Origin: Hymenochaete sp. R1
Taxonomy: Eukaryota; Basidiomycota; Agaricomycetes; Hymenochaetales; Hymenochaetaceae
DNA: 64,000 nt
Assembly: GCA_019400425.1 (NCBI GenBank)
Contig: JAFREE010000139.1
Location: 1-64,000 of the forward strand
Reading direction: 5' to 3'
Within the stretch, counting starts at the first letter, position 1. Each line of letters starts with the position of its first letter. Made by a program: the position numbers and the translations under genes. Below, piece by piece: positions 1 through 16,342 of the stretch. The notes under the pieces are model-generated. The model had not been told where the DNA came from. It saw only the letters and a program-made list of their open reading frames with translations, and did no database searches.

Positions 1-901
1 ATGACACTTTTTTTGCAGGCTGTCCGCATCTGAAACATTGAATGTCTTTCGGATCTGAATTTATCTGGTTAATCGAAAAGGATCCTCCGGCACAATATCA
101 GGCCCACAGAAAGCACATAGCAAAAACACTGTTGCGACTTTTTCTAAGGATTCGAGGAAGGAGCAGGCGCATCGTCTCAGTTCGAGGTAAGGCGCTACCT
201 CTTGAACTACGAGATCGTCGACTTTCTCAAGCAATGAATGACTGAGGCTATGCGTCTATATTTAACATACGAAGGTCCAGGGGAAACAGAACCGAAGCTG
301 GTCGTCCTCCATAACAATATTACCTATTCCTGCGTTCGTCGTCCCCCAATGATACTTTGGGGCGATTGAAAGAGGATGGAAAAGAATGCTTGGGGATTCG
401 ATTTTCCAAATGTGATGGACCACTACCGTAAACAGTTCTACGATGCGCTTTAGGCTGGTCCGCCAACCAGTGATGGGCCCGCATCTTTTGCTCACCAACA
501 TTGATCGCATGCTGCAGCTATTATTAAAGTTGCATAAAGTTAACTTGTCCTCTTTTCTTTCACCTGCGCAACCCATACTGTCCTCTATTTCGTCCTGAAT
601 CCCTTCAAAATGCGTTTAACGACCCTCTTATATCTCACCCAACTCTTTCTCGGCATTCCTTGAATATCGCTTGTCTATACTTCTCCTCACATGAGCGCAT
701 CTATGATGCAGGTATCCACGCTCTAGTTCAATAGTATGCTGCAAAGTTCATTATTATTAACAAGAAGAAAATTAAAATCAAGAAGAGATGCACATGATCT
801 GCGAAACGACATGAAAAGATAGCATTTGGATATCCAAGTTCAACGATAGGAAATATAAAAATCGATGAAATAGAATGGAATACATGGGGTTGGTTGGTTG
901 A
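1..901. other. Left edge without a supported gene
   Basis: A pyrimidine tract ending in TTTGCAG at about position 19 looks like a splice acceptor. The first 20-250 bases could therefore be the last exon of a plus-strand gene entering from the left, but the short open frame there (42-245) matches no family I recognise. Positions 262-576 are open on the minus strand without recognisable content. Positions 700-901 are AT-rich and would hold the 3' UTR of the small heat-shock gene. Confidence 0.4.
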
Positions 902-1436
902 TTAAGCAATGTCGATTTTCTGGGGCGCCTGCTCGGGCGAATTCTTCGGGAACGTGACCGTCAGAATGCCGTTCTCCATCGCTGCTTTGATTTCAGATGC
1001 CTAGAGAGAAATGTCAGTAATCAGAGCTTTTGCTACAGTTCAGTGTTAAATGTCCTACCTTTGTGTCTCTCGGCAAGGGTAAAGCACGATGGAACCGTCC
1101 AGAGCACCGCTCACGTAAGACGTATCCCTTCTCGTTCACCTCGTTCGATTCTTTATGTTCGCCAGAGATGACTAGTCGGCCACCCTGTATATCAATCGAG
1201 ACGTCTTCTTTCTTCAAACCGGGAAGCTCGATAGTAGCGGTGACGAGGTTCGATTCAGGTGACTCGTGTATGTCCATGCGAGGTTGGAATCCACGAGAAA
1301 GTGAACGTTCTTGAGTGTCGCTGCCATTACGACGACCGACTTGGTTGGATGAGCGAGGAGTGTCGGAGAGGGCGTCATCGAAGAGGCGATGGACGTCATT
1401 GAAAGAGAAGAATGGTTCGAATGAGTAGACAGACAT
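902..1436 (-). CDS. Small heat-shock protein (Hsp20 / alpha-crystallin family)
   Basis: This encodes a small ATP-independent chaperone of about 158 residues that would hold unfolding proteins in the cytosol. A short N-terminal arm (MSVYSFEPFFSFNDVHRLFD) is followed by an alpha-crystallin domain from about residue 55 to the end, with the family signatures IELPGLKKEDVSID, GRLVISGEHK and, in exon 2, MENGILTVTFPK. One intron (1001-1058) joins DTK to ASEIKAAM. An in-frame ATG lies further upstream at 1505, but it is only about 11 bases below a TATA box. I therefore take the ATG at 1436, which leaves a plausible leader of about 50 bases. Heat-shock elements further upstream support stress induction. 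The identity is secure; which member of the large fungal Hsp20 family it is cannot be told. Confidence 0.93.
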
Positions 1437-1515
1437 CGTTGTTAGTTTTGAGTGTTGATCTGAGTTCGTTTGTGAAAGTCTTGTTTTATCGAAGATTGAA
1501 GCCATATTCTGCTTG

Positions 1516-1523
1516 TATTTATA
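1516..1523 (-). promoter_or_regulatory. TATA box of the small heat-shock gene
   Basis: Read on the minus strand this is TATAAATA, 80 bases upstream of the chosen start codon. A start of transcription about 30 bases downstream would fall between the two candidate ATGs and favours the downstream one. Confidence 0.7.
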
Positions 1524-1575
1524 CCCAGTTCATAGAAAGGCCCAGAAAGTCTGCGCTCGGGTCGTTCGCCAGACC

Positions 1576-1681
1576 TTCGAAGAAGCCAGAGAGCAAAGGA
1601 AGGTTCCGGAAAGAACGGACAGCCTTCCTTATACGGACATTAGAGGCATACACATCTTTCAAAGAACTTTCTTGGAGGTTC
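1576..1681 (-). promoter_or_regulatory. Cluster of heat-shock elements
   Basis: Heat-shock factor binds inverted nGAAn units. The stretch holds TTC-GAA-GAA at 1576-1584, TTCCGGAA followed by another GAA at 1604-1615, and TTC...GAAnnTTC at 1658-1671 with a further TTC at 1679. The dyads TTCcgGAA and GAActTTC have the canonical two-base spacing. The cluster lies 50-165 bases upstream of the TATA box of the Hsp20 gene. Confidence 0.6.
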
Positions 1682-2717
1682 TCTAAATCCATCGAATACA
1701 TAAGCCCTTTCAGGATCAGCGTTGGCTCAGGCTTTGGTATCAATATTGCTGCCTGTCATGTATTCCTTTCGTCAACCCTATAGCTGTGAAATTTTTATCT
1801 GTGAGTCCAAAGGGATTGTTCTTCCGCATATGTACTCACTTCATGCAGTCAAATTCCTGAACTACCATAGATTGACCTTGGTTTTATTCTCTGCATTCAT
1901 GCAAGCAGCCGTATTGAAAATCGGGGGTAAGTGCACCATCGTATATTCTCCCAAATCCAGGTCTATTAGATACTTCTCGATTATTCCACTACAAATTAAA
2001 GGGTCTCGTAAAAAACAACACGAGGCGGAATAAGCTGGAAAATGGGTAAAGGGCAAATGTACACCTTGCAATCATGGCACATGCTTCATAGAGCGTCAAA
2101 TTCGACATGAAATGTCTTCGGAAAGCAAGGTGGTGGGAGCAGGGAACGAGAAGGAAACCTCCTGGCGCCGCGTGGCCCAAGACGAGCCAAACAGACACGC
2201 ACGACGCACCATATGCAGCCTTTCTCTTACACGACTTTGACTCATTCAACGACAGTGGGACAGCGGAAAGGCTGGTGGAGAGCATGGAAGCAATCCCTGT
2301 CGAGAGATTTAAGGATCGTGTATTGCGAATGGATATGAGTCATAAAAAGGCTATCGGGCAGAAACCATCAGGCTCAGCAAACAAGATCTGAAAAAAAGTA
2401 TTGTGGTTGATGTCGTCGTCGTCGCCGTCGTCGATGGTAAAGACGATGATGATGGCGGAGGAGAAGAGCGGCGAAGGGACTCTGCGCTGCACGAAGAATT
2501 TTGATTGAATTGATTCCCACGGTGGATGAAGCCGTCCCTCTGACGGTCGGCCCTTGAGGCTTGAACTGCCTTCACGCTATCCATCATCCACGCAACCCTC
2601 CGTCTCCACCCGCCCAGTCTCTCTGCGCGCTCATCGTCACAACGCCCTGCTCATCGTCCTTCTCTCGTCATATTTTCACGCTGAGGGACTTGGAGGTGGT
2701 AGCGAACTCGATAAATC
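1682..2717. other. Intergenic region upstream of the deubiquitinase gene
   Basis: No gene is supported here. It holds a GTC trinucleotide microsatellite (about 2412-2433), followed by GAT-rich DNA, and a C/T-rich stretch at about 2575-2670 of the kind that often lies just before fungal start sites. It should contain the divergent promoters of the Hsp20 gene and the USP7-type gene. Confidence 0.4.
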
Positions 2718-7139
<4,422 letters not shown>

Positions 7140-7683
7140 GTGTGAGGGGTGTTGTGGTTACTTTGAAAAGGCCTGTCTGTATCTCTATGGACTCCTCTGT
7201 CCTACTTTCTTTTGTACACGTATAGCACATTTGTTTGTTGGCAGACTCCGCATGACGCGCTGTTCTTACCCCAATTTTTTTTTTGCTTTCCTCATTCCCC
7301 TACGACTGGACTTCGTCCGTCTCTTATTCCGTGAAAGTTTCCTCTTCTACTACCATAAACTCTGCGTTGTGTATGCTCGGTCTCGGGATCCCTCTTCCGT
7401 CTCCTTTTCTTCTTTGCTCCGTTAAAACTTAGTCTTTAACTACCCTTCAACCTGTATTTCCTGCCTCATTCTTATTATCTCTGAATTCCATTTCCATCTC
7501 TCATATCTGAAAATGGTGAAAATCGGGCAATTACGGGTCGGGGGATAGTCGATAAAAGATTTGTGCGATGTAATGATGCTTTTTGAGGGGCATGTAATAC
7601 CGTACATCTCGCGAAGGATATAAAGTAAAAGAGCAGCAGGTAAAGACAACGAATAGGAAGACGAGAAATACGAGCATAATCCA
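7140..7683. other. Convergent 3' regions of the USP7-type gene and SEC66
   Basis: No gene is supported. The stretch is C/T-rich on the plus strand with T runs, as expected for 3' untranslated regions of two converging genes. Confidence 0.5.
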
Positions 7684-8798
7684 TTACTTCCGCTTCTTGT
7701 TTTTCTTCCCCTGAACGAAAAGGAAATGACACGTCAGTGGGATGAAACATAACGATAGCGCGTCGTGTGCGTATACCACGTACACTGGATTTCTTGTTCC
7801 CTGGCTTTCCTGGGCTTGAGGGTGCCGAAACGAGCTCGCCGTCGCTCATTGATGCCACACTCTCTGTGTCGTTGCTCGCGACCGATGGTGGGGCGAGTTT
7901 GCCATTGATAGATGCGGATTGCGATGGGGAGGTCGTAGTGGAAGACGAGGATGGGTCTGGGGACGTGGTGGCAGGGGTGCTTGGTTGAGGGGATTGTTGT
8001 GCAGATGTAGGCGCGGACGAAGGTTGATCGGACGGCGTTGGCGAGGATGTTGTAGCAGCAGCAGCAGCAGCAGGACCAGGTGTTGTTGTAGTTGTGGTCG
8101 ACTCTATTTTTATTTCAACCTTTCTAGTCTTGCCATACTTCGCTTCTGAAAAAAAAAACATATCTTCAGTATTCAATTCACCGCCCGTGACTAGTGACTA
8201 GCACACAATCCGAAGAGAGAGAAACGAAAACGATTCACACACCCGCTTCCGCCCTCAACCTCGGGAACTCCACCATCATCTTCCGCGTATTCTCATTCGC
8301 AACCATCTCCGACGCCGTATTGAATATAAACTGCCCCCAGCCCATCAAAAAGCTATTTGCTTCATGCATCACCTCCAGGATCTCCGCCTCGATCTCCTTC
8401 TCCGCCGCCAGTACCGCCTGCCACAAATCGTCACCCACGCAACCTTTCTGAAGAAGTGCTTGGATGGCGGGCTTGTCTTCTCGGATACGCAGGACGCGTC
8501 TGACGTCGGCCATGGCGCGCTGAATGAGGGCGGCTTTGAGGAGGGAGTCAGGCGCGCGGGGCTCGGATTGTTGGAGGAGGGTAACATAGGTATCACGTTC
8601 GGGGTGGGATGGGAAGTACGGTTCAAACTCCTTGCCTGATAGCAATTGATTGGTTTATGGGTCAGGACTTTTCGAAGACCGCACGAAGAACCAAAAAGCT
8701 TGCTTACGGGCCATGCGTTTCCGGTAAGTTGAACTGAATATAAAGAGACCTCCGACTACGATGACGAGGTAGAGCACGGGGGCTAAGATGGATGCCAT
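7684..8798 (-). CDS. SEC66: Translocation protein Sec66 (Sec71), Sec62/Sec63 complex subunit
   Basis: Sec66 is a subunit of the Sec62/Sec63 complex, which drives post-translational protein import into the ER. Four exons are seen (8708-8798, 8243-8635, 7784-8145, 7684-7710). Exon 1 encodes one membrane span, LAPVLYLVIVVGGLFIF, followed by basic residues. Exon 2 holds the conserved cytosolic domain, with KEFEPYFPSHPERDTYVTLL, ALIQRAMADVRRVLRI and LMGWGQFIFNTASEM. Exon 3 is an unusual Thr/Ser/Pro/Ala-rich tail that includes a poly-Ala run encoded by GCT/GCA repeats. The last exon is only 27 bases and ends in the lysine-rich GKKNKKRK. The tail makes the protein longer than yeast Sec66. The start at 8798 puts the membrane span at residue 4. 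Confidence 0.9.
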
Positions 8799-9158
8799 GG
8801 TTGTCCTGTATTCGCACTTTCCCGGTCGTCGTCGAGAGCAACGACGCTGACGGTGAGTGAGAGAATGTGGTGAAGGTACGTGGAAATGCTGTGGAATGAA
8901 GTCCGCGTTGGGTTTTGCTGGCACAAATGGCACTCTCCGGCACGTGAGATGCTCATAACACTAGTACTTCTACTTAGGTAAGAAACTCATCCGCCATCCG
9001 GTAATAGCGCATATATGTAGATGTATCGAAAGTGCTCCTGGATTGATGCGTATCTGTACAAAGTTGCGTCTAGTCTACACGGGTTCCAATTGACATGACT
9101 ACGGCGAAAAATTATGAGATAATGGCTACAAGATCAAGACGACCTCGTCACTAATCCT
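8799..9158. other. Spacer between SEC66 and the BCKDH E1-beta gene
   Basis: It holds the 5' region of SEC66 and the 3' end of the next minus-strand gene. No further gene or repeat was seen. Confidence 0.5.
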
Positions 9159-10928
9159 TCAATACGTGAGCGTCTCCATAATCCCATCCAGAACCCGAAT
9201 GGCATCTGGTATATGAAACTTCTCATATTGCAGAGCAGCGGGCAGACTAGAAAGGCGAAAACATATCAGTGGAATACATCTTTATGAGGCTCTTTGAATG
9301 CTCACTCCCAAGCAGTGACGCGTTTCACCGGCGCCTTCAGCTTCAAGAAGCACCTCTTCTGGATCTCCGCTGCGATCTCACCGCCCACACCTCCAGTCAT
9401 ACTCGCCTCATGCACTATGACAAGGCGACCAGTCTTCCGGACGCTCTCTTCCACGCGTTCCACATCCCAGGGCAGGATTGTGCGAAGGTCGATGAGTTCT
9501 ACGGATGCCTTCCGAAGGGAAGATGGAACTAAATGTGCAATAGATTGTGGCGGTGAAGAGAGGAGAGCCAGAGCCGTTTCGCAGTGGTAGATGGGTGTCC
9601 CCCAAGAGAGAACGGTGACATCTGAGCCCCGGGTGAGAGCTTCAGCGGTGGATAAAGGCAGTTCAAAGTCATCTATAGGTACTTGCTCAACTAGCGATGG
9701 GATAACGCCATTAGAATCGTATCAGTGTTTATGGGTATAAATTTACCTGCGGATCTGTAAAGTATCTTTGGTTCTAGGAAAATGACTGGGTTCGGATCAC
9801 GGATGGAACTCAGTAACAAGCCCTTCGCCTGCGTAGGCGAACGGGGAATGACTATCTGAACAGCAGTCAGATAGGTTCTGCACAGAGGAGTAAGCGGACC
9901 TACCTTCAAACCTGATGCACCAAGGAAGTATCCTTCTGGACTCTGGGAATGATACAAGCCCCCATGACCGACAGACATCGTAGGGGAGCGAATGGTGAGA
10001 CTTCCAGCATTAAACTGGCCGCCAGACCGATACCGGTACTTCGCCGCTTCGTTCACGATCTACGGATGTATGCTTCAACGATGTTATCTGTATGTGGGAC
10101 GTTTGAGGATACGGACCTGATCAAATGCTGGAAAGATGTAATCTGAGAACTTAATAGTCAGATGAGTAAAAGGCTCGCAAGGCAGCTACTACGGATACGT
10201 ACTTGTATTTCAGCTATTGCAGTGTGACCCATCGCAGCCATACCGATGCCAAAGCCGGCGATGCCTTGCTCGGTCAAGGGTGTGTTGAAGACGCGCTCCT
10301 CACCTATGAGAAGGAGTTCGGATCATAGTGCATGACTGTAGACCGAGAACTACGCACCAAACTCTTCAGCAAGGCCCTATCTTAAACGTTAGTTATACAT
10401 AAATGACACGAGTAAAATGCGTACCATCGAGCATCTGAAGACGCCTCCGAAGGCAACGTCCTCTCCGAATAGTACGGCGGTGTCGTCCTTGGACATGGCA
10501 ATGCTGCAGGCGCGTCAATAATGAACTCGAGCAGTAAGTTCGCGATACACTCACCTCATAGCGTCCCGAACAGCCTGGTAGACGTTCATCTTTCGGGTAT
10601 CACGGCCGCCGACGAGGTTGTCCGAAGGTGGACTGGGTTCATCCCCATCCTTCCAGACCAACCCTGGTGCCCGGAGAGCGCTATCCCTCGTTGTCCTTAG
10701 GAAACGTGAAGTTGAGACAGAAGGAAGGTGGCCACCAGCTGGAGGAGGTTCGAGTGACGCGCCTTCTGTTGCGACGCCCGTGCCGGAAGTCGAGACAGAC
10801 TGAGCTTGAGCGACACTGGACTGATGACGGAGAGAACGAGCGTGTCGACGGGCCAGCGCATTGAATTGGCAACGACAGCTGGCCAAGTGCGCCGTACCAC
10901 GACTGAGAGTCGTTATCACTTTAACCAT
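9159..10928 (-). CDS. 2-oxoisovalerate dehydrogenase E1 subunit beta, mitochondrial
   Basis: This is the beta chain of the thiamine-diphosphate E1 component of the branched-chain 2-oxoacid dehydrogenase complex, which degrades leucine, isoleucine and valine in mitochondria. The first about 120 residues are rich in Arg, Ser and Ala and lack acidic residues near the start ([18 protein letters not shown]), as expected for a presequence. The transketolase-like pyrimidine domain begins at [13 protein letters not shown] and runs through the family blocks [50 protein letters not shown] and [19 protein letters not shown]. The C-terminal domain ([34 protein letters not shown]) ends with DGIMETLTY. Several short introns interrupt it. 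Choice of the beta subunit of BCKDH rather than pyruvate dehydrogenase rests on the GGVFRCS and SQSPE segments. Confidence 0.92.
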
Positions 10929-11381
10929 TGTCGCTGTCGTCGACGGCGACGATGAAGGCAGGAGAAAAGAAAGAGCAGACAGTGGATGTAGTGAGAGAGG
11001 CGTTGGTTAGCTCCGGGCGGTGCCTTGTCCAAGTGACCCCACACATCCCATCCCCCATCCCACATCGTCACAGTCAGCGTTAAGCGTCCTTTCTCATCGC
11101 CATCGCCATCCTCCGGCCCGCCATCCCACACATCCGTCCTTCCATCGTATCTCTCCGTCTTCCACGTTGTCGCCGTCGCCGTCGTTGCGCGTGGTCCAAC
11201 TGTCTTCGGCGTACACACAGATACAGCACGCTTGCTCGGACTGGCCTTCCGAAATTACTTGCGAGGCTTCCATCCCAAAGAAGTCGACGTCGAGCAAGGC
11301 CCCGTTGTTCTACACCCGCACGGTATATGCTACCTCTAATACATCCCGGGCCCCGCGATTCACAATAGTCGTCGATTCAAT
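10929..11381. promoter_or_regulatory. Divergent promoter region between the BCKDH E1-beta and CreC-like genes
   Basis: A 453-base gap separates two outward-facing start codons. It holds CGTCGT/CGTCGC and CATCC-rich stretches, but no TATA box or known operator stands out. Confidence 0.45.
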
Positions 11382-13924
11382 ATGGAAGACATGACCTTCG
11401 TGGGCCCAGAAGGGGTCTACACAAACACAGAAGAATATAAGCCGACTCCTTCCGTCGTCACCACCTCTCCACCGACCAGGTTGTCCTCGATCATCGTCCA
11501 TTACCCTCTAGCCAAATCGTCCAACATCGCTCTTCCGCACTGGCAGATCCTAGGCGGTGGGAAGGACAAGGATAGGGATACAAAAAGAGATAAAGAAAAT
11601 GCACTGAACGAAAGGGAGAGGGACGAGGCGAGTGTGTCAAGCAGCGACAAGCAGAACGCTGGGACCGACGAAGAGGGAGCAGACTCGCCTTCGCCCGTCG
11701 TCCAGCCCCAATCTCCGACGACGTTCGACGCTTCGAATCTCAAGAACCCACTCAAATCCGCGAACAGCGTAAGCAAAAAGAAGCGTGAGTTTTCAAATTA
11801 TTTCATAATATTTATTTGAATTGGTTGTTCTAACGTATTGTATGAATTAGCCAGGCATAATATCCGTACCACGACCTCCAGCTTCGTCACCCGGATCCAA
11901 TCCATCGAGAATCTTAATAAAATAATCTCGAACAAGCAGGGCACTGTATCGTATTTGTTCTATAATTATGCAAAGAATTTCTTCTGGACAGAGATTGGTG
12001 TCAATGCCAAGGTGAGCTCGAATATTTGTCGCTTGTGTTAGTTGGCCATACACTGACTCTATTCTCAACTCACAAGGAACCTCTAGCGCGTATATCCTTT
12101 TCCGCCTTTCCAACTTGCCATGATATCAATAAAGTCACTGCATCTGCTGCAAACCTTGACATTGTTATCGGATTCAGCACTGGTGACCTAATCTGGTTTG
12201 GTAGGTGCCCAATGTCCGCCCAGTACTGTATATGAGAAGCTGACGAGACGCTCATTGCAGAACCGATATCTGGACGCTATGTACGAATAAATAAACAAGT
12301 CAGTCTCACTAACAGCCTCAGGGGGTCTTGAGCCTTATATGCTGATCTACATATACAAAGGGTTGCATAAGCAGCTCGCCATGTACATCCCTCCAATGGA
12401 ATCCCGGTTCCCTCTCCCTCTTCACCGTTTCCCACGCAGATGGCACCATCATTATCTACGACAAAGAACGTGAAGACGGGTCCTTCGCTCCTCGGAATCC
12501 AAGCACGCGTGATAATCCACAAGCCCACCTCCACCCCACCCATACGCTCAATCACAGTCATCCAGCGAGTAATTCTGGCGCGTCGAATTCCTCGTCACCG
12601 TCTGAATCGAGTTCGCAATCGCGTTCCAGAGAGGAGTGGGACCCGCTTGAGAGTATTTTCGTATCGACACCGAGGTGGCATCCGGCTATTGCACAGACGA
12701 CGATAAGTGGTTCTGGGAAAGGCAAGGGTGATAAGAGTGGGGCAACAAAGAATCCTGTTAGTCATTGGAGGGTATCGAAGAGAAGCGTCGGAGGTAATCA
12801 AACTCTTTAAAAGTCAGAGACAGAAACTTACATTCACAAAACGCTGCAGGGATTGCGTATTCGGCAGATGCGAGATTGGTCGCAGCTATATCTGAGGATG
12901 GATGTCTGCGGATTATAGATGCATCTCAAGAAACGTAGGTCGCGCTTATACTCAGTAATTCTTCAATTGTTGACCGGAACGAAAGCTTGGTAGATTGCTT
13001 CGCATCGTACTTCGGTTCGTTCACTTGCGTGGCCTTTTCGGAAGACGGAAAATTTGTCATCGTAGGTGATTCTCTATTAACTTGATGGCATCCTTGGCTC
13101 ACTTTTTTTTCATCTTTCCTTGACAGACGGGAGGCCAAGATGACTTGGTGACAGTCTATTCCGTGTCGGAAGGGCGCGTCATTGCACGATGTCAAGGCCA
13201 CTCATCGTTCATCTCGTCCATAGCCTTTGATTCTTTCCGGGCAGACAAACGGACGTATAGGTTCGGGAGTGTCGGGGAAGATAATAAGATCATCTTAGTA
13301 TGTCGAACTATCTCCTCAATTCAGCTGACGAAACCTGGCATCTAAAATCTGGTATTAGTGGGACTTCTCCGCGGGTGTACTACATCGACCTAAAGTCCAA
13401 GTGAGTGCATATTGCTTTTTCAACCGCTAAGAAGCAAGAATCTCAGTACGCATACTCACATTTTGGCAGGCTTCCCAACACCAACGCATATCCATGTCTT
13501 CCACTCTTTCACTCGCCTTACGCCGCCGAGGCGATGGCGCCGAAGGATCCACTTTACATCTCCCTCCCGCTGCCCTCGCAGGTGCAAACGAGGATGTCTC
13601 CAAATATCATCCAGCGCCCTCCCGGAACGAAGTAGCTGTCATGCAACCTGTACTCGTACGTCTGCGTCTCCTCCCTCCCTACCTCCCTGATAAAGTAACG
13701 CAACTTCTTTTTATTGCAATTTCTCGTGATTTTGCCAACTTCAGACAAAACACATAGAAGGAGGCCTCCTCACAGATGTCCTCTTCACGTCCTCGGGCGT
13801 GCTTACCGCCTCAAAGCAGGGCCATTCGAAGCTATGGGTCCGCCCGCTCACGCTCCGACCGAGGTCGACGAAAGCGAAATTGCGCGCACAACATTTTGCA
13901 TCGTTTCATGCGGATGGGCTGTGA
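11382..13924 (+). CDS. WD40 repeat protein, CreC / WDR20 family
   Basis: CreC of Aspergillus binds and stabilises the deubiquitinase CreB and takes part in carbon catabolite repression; the animal counterparts WDR20 and WDR48 activate USP12/USP46. The protein starts MEDMTFVGPEGVYTNTEEY, like the N terminus of fungal CreC proteins, followed by a long charged low-complexity stretch. WD40-type blades come next: TASAANLDIVIGFSTGDLIWF, LQWNPGSLSLFTVSHADGTI, GIAYSADARLVAAISEDGCL, FTCVAFSEDGKFVITGGQDD and ISSIAFDS ... FGSVGEDNKIILWDFS, then a last blade TDVLFTSSGVLTASKQGHSKLW. A Ser-rich insert (SSSPSESSSQSRSREEW) splits the blades, as in the family. At least nine introns are needed. The stop is at 13922-13924. 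The CreB partner is not in the window; the nearby USP7-type gene belongs to a different subfamily. Confidence 0.87.
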
Positions 13925-14272
13925 TCATAGGCTTAGATCTGATTCTGGATCGGACTTATTGATGGAAAGTGGGATTTGAGATCGATGGGTGGGTGCTTTT
14001 ATTGGACTGTACTCTAAATATTGGAAGAGAAAACTACTGTGGATTCCATTGCTTGCTCTTGCTTCATCATCGACATACCCACTCTTCCAGCCCTTTAATT
14101 TATCCGCTATCTGTCTGCCTCTTTAAGTCTTTCTGTTCTCACTCTTGCTAACCCCTTTGCCATAATCATCCGCTTGTTTTCCTTTCTTTCTATTTGCTTT
14201 CAATATATTTTGCGCCTAGACGGGATACGCTTTCGAAGTGAGATGATAGTCGAGGAAAGCAAGAAGTGCTAA
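13925..14272. other. Convergent 3' regions
   Basis: AT- and C/T-rich DNA between two converging stop codons. No gene, repeat or RNA was recognised. Confidence 0.5.
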
Positions 14273-16063
14273 TCATATTTTACGTTGTTCATGGTCTACT
14301 GAGGCAGAGATTGTCTTATCTATCTCGCCACTACCAAGACACCACTTTCCCGCCTCGTCATAAATGGCGGCTATTTGCCCGGGAGCAGCTGCCAGCTGCG
14401 GACACTCGAAGTCGACCACCATATTTCCATCGGTATTCCTATTCGAAGGAAAAATAAACGATACACTTACTATTGGATTAAGATGAAGAAGCACATACCT
14501 GCGGATGTAACAGGGAACATCGGACATCCGGTGTCGAAATTGCACCCTTGTGCGTAGACCGCGCGATGACGATAAGTCAACCCCAGGCGGTTCCCAATCA
14601 TCCCAGATCCACTTGAAGTTGCGTGTCACTAGTCCCGAGCTATACAGTGAAGGATGTGTCCTTAAAAACAGAAGCCCCAGCATTCAAGTTAGCGAACGCG
14701 AGAAGTCAGGTTAGATGGTCTTCCTACTTACGAGCCCGGGACGACGTAGACCACATTGTTCACTGGATCTTTTCGAGAAACGAACATCTTGACCGGCATG
14801 CCAGCAATTTTGGCCGCTTGACCGATCGTATAATGCCATAAACCATGATGTGTTCCGATTTGAATGCCTGTTTCCAGGTCGACCATAGAGCCAGATCTAG
14901 GAGAGATGTATTGCGCTGCACAAGAAGCAGCCGTGAGCGACCAAAAAAGGTAGACATGAATAATCACAATGGCAGAGAAGATGCGAGAGAACTGACCCAG
15001 GAAATCTTCAAATCGACGTTTCTCGCCAACAAAACAGATACCCATGCTTTCTGGTCTTTGAGCCGTCGGCAAGTCGTATTTCTTCGCAAGTTCGCGAACC
15101 TGGCTTTTGGGGAGGTTAGAGAGCGGGAAGAGTGACTATTAGATCAGTCAGCAAGCACATTTGGCTACAAGTTGCAAGCAGGCTTACTCTTGATAGACTT
15201 TTCTCCTTGATGCCGGACAGATAATACGTTTGATCTTTCGTTTTGTCGTGTGAACGCACGAGCTTTGGACGAAGGATATCACTTTCTGGATTCCAATCGG
15301 TCCCAGCGTAATGACCTATCCATATTCTCCGTCAGAAACTACGGTGAACTTAAAAATCCAAATGCAGTGCCACACCAGTAGCTAACCAAGTTTCGGCGTT
15401 CCGCTTAGTGAAATATTCCATGAGAGCTCCGAACTTGACTTCTCTATTTTACATTCGAGCTCTAACTCTGCAACATGAAACAAACAGTTTATCATACCTA
15501 TTGCACCATACGTCCGGGTTCGGTGTCTCCCCCGCTTCCCACAAACGGAGAGAAGGCTCGAAGACATTATTCCAATATGCCTTCGAAAGATCGATCTTTT
15601 TCAAGTCAACAACACAGAAGAGTAACAGAGGAGAGAAATGTAACTCACCAGCTCACAGGGCAGTCCCAACTGACGACAGACGCTCTGCACATCTTCCCAG
15701 TCCTTCTCCCATTCGCATCCCTTGTCAGTCCCAGATTCGTCTCGTGTATCCCAATTACGCATGAAGACGGCCGAAAGGTCATAGTCCTATTGACACATTT
15801 AGGTCGCGTAGCCGTCAGAGGGATTCACAAACCTGCTCTGCAAGAAGACGAGCGGCGACAGAAGAGTCAACGCCTCCAGACATAGCGACCACAACTGATG
15901 AGCAGAATGTTTGACTCCATTCTCGTTACAATACACCAACAATCTTACCTTTATCACCCTTTGCGGGGTTCTTCAAGGAAGCATAGCGCGCTAGCCAACT
16001 TGACGCATGATTTTTCTGAGGTAAAACTCGATTTTTCGATACGTTACATGACAGTCGCAGCAT
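14273..16063 (-). CDS. Mitochondrial tRNA-specific 2-thiouridylase (MnmA/TRMU/Slm3)
   Basis: The enzyme adds sulphur to the wobble uridine of mitochondrial Lys, Glu and Gln tRNAs. The N terminus MLRLSCNVSKNRVLPQ is basic and suits a mitochondrial presequence. The ATP pyrophosphatase P-loop follows across an intron: VVVAMSGGVDSSVAARLL. The first catalytic cysteine lies in TPNPDVWCNREVKFG and the second in SMGICFVGEKRRF. Other family blocks are WLATGHYAG, DQTYYLSGI, HHGLWHYTIGQ and, near the C terminus, CPQLAAAPGQIAAIYD and CLGSGEI. About nine short introns interrupt the gene. The start at 16063 was chosen because it gives the presequence directly before the catalytic domain. Confidence 0.93.
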
Positions 16064-16342
16064 GGACGGGAAAGCGAAGAAGCAGGAAGAAAGTATGATC
16101 GACGATACAGAAGTGAAAGAAGGAAAATTAGCATCATGTGATCTGTGACATAAATAGACAAATTGGCAAACGGATTAATGACAGAACACATTTGTGGATG
16201 AAGGATAAAAGAGAAAGAAAGATGTCAGAACGTGAAAGTATAAGGCCTGACAAGAAAGCATGCTTGGAATAAAAATAGCAAAGCAAAGCGATAGCGAGAC
16301 TAAAACATTCACCCCCGCACCCAATCCGCCGTGTGCATGAAA

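Noticed and set aside
1242..1256. GGTTCGATTC, a B-box-like sequence
   Set aside because: It lies inside the conserved alpha-crystallin coding sequence and has no matching A box.
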